Positions 61,053 through 64,000 of a stretch of DNA of 64,000 nucleotides are shown here, piece after piece. The notes under the pieces were generated by a model. It made no database searches, was not told the origin of the DNA, and worked only from the letters and a program-made list of their open reading frames with translations. This DNA is from Parasulfuritortus cantonensis. Its GTDB lineage: Bacteria > Pseudomonadota > Gammaproteobacteria > Burkholderiales > Thiobacillaceae. The stretch covers positions 1 to 64,000 of the forward strand of contig NZ_SJZB01000010.1 in the NCBI RefSeq assembly GCF_004337445.1, read 5' to 3'. Within the stretch, counting starts at the first letter, position 1, and every line of letters begins with the position of its first letter. A program made the position numbers and the translations under genes.

Positions 61053-61848
61053 AAGACAACCCCAGATCTGCCGCGTAAGGATCGGCGGGATAATGGAAAG
61101 GTACCGGGCCGTCCTCCTCGCCGTGGACGAACTGGTGTACGAAAGGCAGGCCGGAGGCCTTGATCTCGGCCGGCGTGCCGTGCGCCTCCACCATGCCCTC
61201 GGAGATGAAGTAGACGTAATCGACCATCCGCAGGGACTCCTGGATGTCGTGAGTGACGACGATGGAGGTCAGGCCGAGGGTATCGGTCAGGCGCCGGATC
61301 AGGTTGCCGATGACCCCGAGCGAGATCGGGTCGAGACCGGCGAAGGGCTCGTCGTACAGGATCAGCATCGGATCGAGCGCGACCGCGCGCGCCAGGGCGA
61401 CCCGCCGTGCCATGCCGCCGGACAGTTCCGAAGGCATCAGGTCATGGGCACCGCGCAGGCCGACCGCGTTCAGCTTGGCCAGGACCAGGTCGCGGATCAT
61501 CTCCTCCGGCAGGTCGGTGTGTTCGCGCAACTGGAAGGCCACGTTGTCGAACACCGACATGTCGGTGAACAGGGCGCCGAACTGGAACAGCATGCCCATG
61601 CGCCGACGCAGCTGGTACAAGCCGCGCTGATCGAGTGCGCCGACGTCGAGGCCATCCACCGAGAGCAGACCGCTGGTGGGGCGGACGGTGCCGCTGATGA
61701 GGCGGAACAGCGTCGTCTTGCCGCAACCCGAGTTGCCCATGATGGCCACGACCTGGCCGCGCCGGGCAGTCAGGTCGATCCCCTTCAGGACCGGCCGGCT
61801 GTTGTAGGCAAAATGCAGCCCCTTGATTTCGACCAGATTGTCGGACAT
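61045..61848 (-). CDS. mlaF: lipid asymmetry ABC transporter ATPase MlaF
   Basis: 267-residue ATPase of the Mla system. Walker A is IMGNSGCGKTTL, signature LSGGMARRVALARA, Walker B LILYDEPFAGLD, H-loop VVTHDIQESL. The C-terminal extension that reaches the neighbouring subunit is present (VHGEEDGPVPFHYPADPYAADLGL). It starts 45 bases after the DUF72-like gene. Confidence 0.97.
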   Translation of the reverse strand: MSDNLVEIKGLHFAYNSRPVLKGIDLTARRGQVVAIMGNSGCGKTTLFRLISGTVRPTSGLLSVDGLDVGALDQRGLYQLRRRMGMLFQFGALFTDMSVFDNVAFQLREHTDLPEEMIRDLVLAKLNAVGLRGAHDLMPSELSGGMARRVALARAVALDPMLILYDEPFAGLDPISLGVIGNLIRRLTDTLGLTSIVVTHDIQESLRMVDYVYFISEGMVEAHGTPAEIKASGLPFVHQFVHGEEDGPVPFHYPADPYAADLGLSYA

Positions 61849-61893
61849 GGATGGATGTGAGGAATTGGCTTGCCGCGTTGTGTTCGCCGGATT

Positions 61894-62385
61894 TTATCCG
61901 ACCCGGCCGGTTGGCCCAAGGCCGAGGAGCCCGAGCAGCGTGTTCACCTTGGCCAGGGTTGCAAGGTTGCCATCCCGGCTCAGCAGATAGGTGGCCCCGG
62001 ATTCGGCCGCGCGCCGGCGCAGGAGATCGCCCAGCCCACGCAGGTCGACGTCGGCATCGAACCACAGCACGTCCGGGTCGTCCGGCCCGCAGAGCAAGGC
62101 CGGCCTCGGCGCAAAGGCCGCCAGGCACGCCTGCACCGCCTCGGTGTCCTGATGGTTGGCGTCACGCTCGAGCAGGAAGCGGAATTCGTCGCGGGTGTCG
62201 GCCAGCCATTCCGCGACGGTCGCCGGCGCCAGCCGGCTCCAGGTCGCGCGAGGCAGCCACAGGCAGGAGAACTGGGTGTTGTAATAGGCCAGCCGCCATT
62301 CCTCCGGCATGCCCGCGGGATAGAAGGTGTCGTCCCAGGACGGGAAACGCCAGTCGGCCGCCCCGAGAAATACGCCATGGCTCAT
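61894..62385 (-). CDS. short DUF72-like protein
   Basis: 163 residues of unknown function. The N-terminus VFLGAADWRFPSWDDTFYPAGMPEEWRLAYYNTQFSCLW follows the DUF72 pattern (G-T-S/A-x-W, W, FYP, E, YY, F). DUF72 proteins are usually 240-300 residues, so this is a short or diverged member. The part after residue 100 no longer resembles the family. A DUF72-like protein of this kind often sits beside mlaF or glutamate synthase genes in related bacteria, as far as I recall. ATG 62385 is the first in frame before the conserved block. Confidence 0.72.
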   Translation of the reverse strand: MSHGVFLGAADWRFPSWDDTFYPAGMPEEWRLAYYNTQFSCLWLPRATWSRLAPATVAEWLADTRDEFRFLLERDANHQDTEAVQACLAAFAPRPALLCGPDDPDVLWFDADVDLRGLGDLLRRRAAESGATYLLSRDGNLATLAKVNTLLGLLGLGPTGRVG

Positions 62386-62440
62386 GTCGTGTCATCCAAT
62401 TGGTGTGCGCCGGGATCCCGCCCGGGCGGACCGGCGGCGA

Positions 62441-62620
62441 CGATCGGCTGTAACAGTATTTATCTACCGTATGGCTTGTCGCAAATTTACTACAGATGTA
62501 TTTTCGTATAGTTCGTTCTTTACTACCGACAATAACGATATATACATATTCTGATATTCTTAAATTAATGGTCAGAATTATCGCCGTTTTACCCATCCAA
62601 CCCGAAGGAGAGCTTTCGTC
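62441..62620 (+). promoter_or_regulatory. AT-rich island upstream of the Met-rich protein
   Basis: About 130 bases (62450-62580) are far richer in A+T than any other stretch of this window and end with a strong AAGGAGAG site (62606-62613) before the ATG. It holds several -10-like hexamers (TATAGT, GATATT). It looks like a strong or regulated promoter with a long leader. No known operator is recognised. Confidence 0.5.
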
Positions 62621-63405
62621 ATGAAGATCAAGACCATCGTCGCCGCCTTGCTGTTCACCGTCGCCGCCCCCGTTCTGGCTGCCGACGCCGCCCCCGCCGC
62701 TCCCACCGTCCCGCAAACGCCGGAAGCCTGGCTGAACCGCATGACCGACTTCACCCAGAACCAGTCCGCCTACAAGGACCCGAAGGTCTTCGTGCCCTGG
62801 TTCAACGCCGTCACCGAGCCCGGCTTCTACGCCGCCATGGGCAACGGCATGATGGACCCCGCCGGCTGGACCCGCATGATGGGCTCCATGATGGACCCCA
62901 ACGCCTACCGCAACATGGCCGAATGGGCCGACCCGAACATCTACATGAAGTGGATGGCCGCGGGCATGGACCCCAACTTCTACACCGCCCTGCTGACCCA
63001 GATGACCGATCCGGGCAAGATGATGCGCTGGGCCATGATGCCCATGGACCCGAAGATGTGGTCCATGATGATGAACACCATGAACCCCAACATGTACATG
63101 AAGTGGATGATGGCCCCATGGACCCGAAGGTCTGGCAGATGGGCATGAACGCCATGAACCCGAACCTGTACATGGGCTGGATGAACGCCGGTATGGACCC
63201 GAAGAGCTACGGCCCGACCTGGAGCGGCTGGATGGCCAACCCGATGGCCGGCGTCCCGACCGCTGGCGCGCCTGTCGCCATGACCCCCTGGACCGTTCCC
63301 GCCGCCCCGGCCGGTACCTTCAACTTCTTCGACCCGAACGCCTGGATGGGCATGATGGCCGCCCCCATGGGCGCCATGCAGCCGGCCCCGGCCCCGGCGA
63401 AGTAA
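62621..63405 (+). CDS. secreted Met-rich protein with 12-13-residue tandem repeats, apparent frameshift
   Basis: Unknown protein of about 261 residues. The signal peptide (MKIKTIVAALLFTVAAPVLA) is followed from about residue 52 by roughly 12 units of pattern [MTA]-[DN]-P-x-x-[YWF]-x-x-[WM]-x3-[MG], such as ADPNIYMKWMAAG, MDPNFYTALLTQM, MNPNLYMGWMNAG and MDPKSYGPTWSGW. A Pro/Ala-rich tail ends in MQPAPAPAK. Met is very frequent and Cys is absent. The frame shifts at the C run 63114-63117: one added base gives MKWMMAPMDPKVWQMG and keeps the repeat going, so the split into two frames is likely a base error. No homologue is known to me. Structural (for example sulfur-globule envelope) or copper-binding roles are guesses. 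Confidence 0.75.
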
Positions 63406-63426
63406 TCCACGTCGCCAGGACGTACG

Positions 63427-63453
63427 AAAACGGCCGCGCAAGCGGCCGTTTTT
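63427..63453 (+). terminator. intrinsic terminator after the Met-rich gene
   Basis: AAAACGGCCGC / GCGGCCGTTTTT with a GCAA loop, 22 bases after the stop. It is also correctly placed to end cysS on the other strand. Confidence 0.92.
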
Positions 63454-63472
63454 CATTGCGCCGCCGATCGCC

Positions 63473-64000
63473 TCACAAGCGGCGCCATTGCGTTCCCTGC
63501 GGACCGTCCTCGAGCAGGACGCCAGCCGCCTTGAGTTCGTCCCGGATGGCGTCGGACCGCTTGAAATCCTTCGCCTTGCGTGCCGCCAGACGCTCGGCGA
63601 TCAAGGCCTCGATGCGCTCCGCCGTCAGCCCGCCCGTCTCGGCACCCGCCTGCAGGTAGGCCTCCGGCTCGCGCTGCAACAGTCCCAGGACACCGGCCAG
63701 CGCCTTCAGGCGGGCCGCCGCCTCGGCCGTACCGGCACGGTTCAGCTCGGCCGCGAGGTCGAACAGCACCGCCAGGGCCTCGGGCGTATTGAAGTCGTCG
63801 TCCATGGCCGCCTTGAAGCGCGCCGCATGGGGATCGTCCCAGGCGATCGTCCAGGCGGCCGCCTCGGCGCCGCGCAACGCGGTGTAGAGCCGGGTCAGAG
63901 CGGCCTTGGCGTCATCCAGATGCTGGTCCGAATAGTTGAGCGGGCTGCGGTAATGGGCACGCAGGATGAAGAAGCGGACCACCTCGGCATCGTATTTCTC
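63473..64000 (-). CDS. cysS: cysteinyl-tRNA synthetase, 3' part only
   Basis: C-terminal 175 residues of CysRS; the start lies beyond the right edge. It shows the end of the catalytic domain ([25 protein letters not shown]), the anticodon-binding helical domain ([23 protein letters not shown]) and the C-terminal [22 protein letters not shown] with [12 protein letters not shown]. Cysteine is attached to tRNA-Cys by this enzyme. Confidence 0.97.
   Translation of the reverse strand, partial: EKYDAEVVRFFILRAHYRSPLNYSDQHLDDAKAALTRLYTALRGAEAAAWTIAWDDPHAARFKAAMDDDFNTPEALAVLFDLAAELNRAGTAEAAARLKALAGVLGLLQREPEAYLQAGAETGGLTAERIEALIAERLAARKAKDFKRSDAIRDELKAAGVLLEDGPQGTQWRRL

Noticed and set aside
62441-62480. 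LexA box near CTGTAACAG
   Set aside because: The second half-site ACAG is not at the required 8-base spacing.
62621-63405. CRISPR or DNA-level tandem repeat
   Set aside because: The 39-base periodicity comes from a protein repeat with varied codons; there are no identical repeats with unique spacers.

Overview
This is a 64-kb, GC-rich, gene-dense chromosomal segment of a betaproteobacterium. The order murA-hisG-hisD-...-hisB-H-A-F-I-E-hinT-tatABC next to mlaDCB, a short-form hisG, separate hisI and hisE, and a sps-spp-fructokinase-sucrose synthase operon all fit Nitrosomonadales, perhaps a sulfur- or ammonia-oxidising lineage such as Thiobacillaceae. The taxonomic placement is inference. No phage, insertion sequence or CRISPR array was seen. 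No stretch longer than 300 bases lacks a gene.

Layout. 1-2455: gyrA, cut at its 3' end by the window edge. 2599-8909: a translationally coupled operon for making and cleaving sucrose. 9028-9510: a Tat-exported superoxide reductase behind an IscR-like site. 9596-12886: PEP synthase and its regulator PpsR, divergent. 12908-15438: lemA, family-4 uracil-DNA glycosylase, rimI, tsaB. 15478-18542: a secreted HIRAN protein, a secreted Pro/Gly-repeat protein, a DinG/YoaA-type helicase and tRNA-Ser(GGA). 18633-24781: a six-gene envelope operon (VTT protein, GT2, two GT39 transferases alternating with two PAP2 phosphatases). 24907-35668: four signalling genes (two REC-HD-GYP regulators flanking a roughly 2,256-residue eight-PAS hybrid kinase and a hemerythrin-histidine kinase). 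35688-36938: an ammonium transporter with a sigma-54-type promoter. 37036-47402: tatABC, hinT, the histidine genes (hisC inverted) and murA. 47421-50498 and 60258-61848: an ABC-2 exporter and the Mla lipid-transport genes, split in two by a 9.4-kb SOS block. 50779-60220: that block, mrfB-mrfA diverging from lexA-imuA-imuB-dnaE2 around two tandem LexA boxes. 61894-64000: a DUF72-like gene, a secreted Met-rich 13-residue-repeat protein, and the 3' part of cysS.

How the genes work together. The SOS block joins a helicase-nuclease pair of the MrfAB type with a LexA repressor and the ImuA-ImuB-DnaE2 mutasome under one divergent operator. The four signalling genes look like a phosphorelay from oxygen/NO/redox sensing to cyclic-di-GMP turnover. 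The sucrose operon probably supplies a compatible solute or carbon store.

Sequence quality. Five genes (spp, tsaB, the giant kinase, the ABC-2 ATPase and the Met-rich protein) carry an apparent single-base loss, each in a short G or C run. tsaB is normally essential, so these are more likely base-calling errors than real pseudogenes. I annotate them as intact genes with a marked frameshift.
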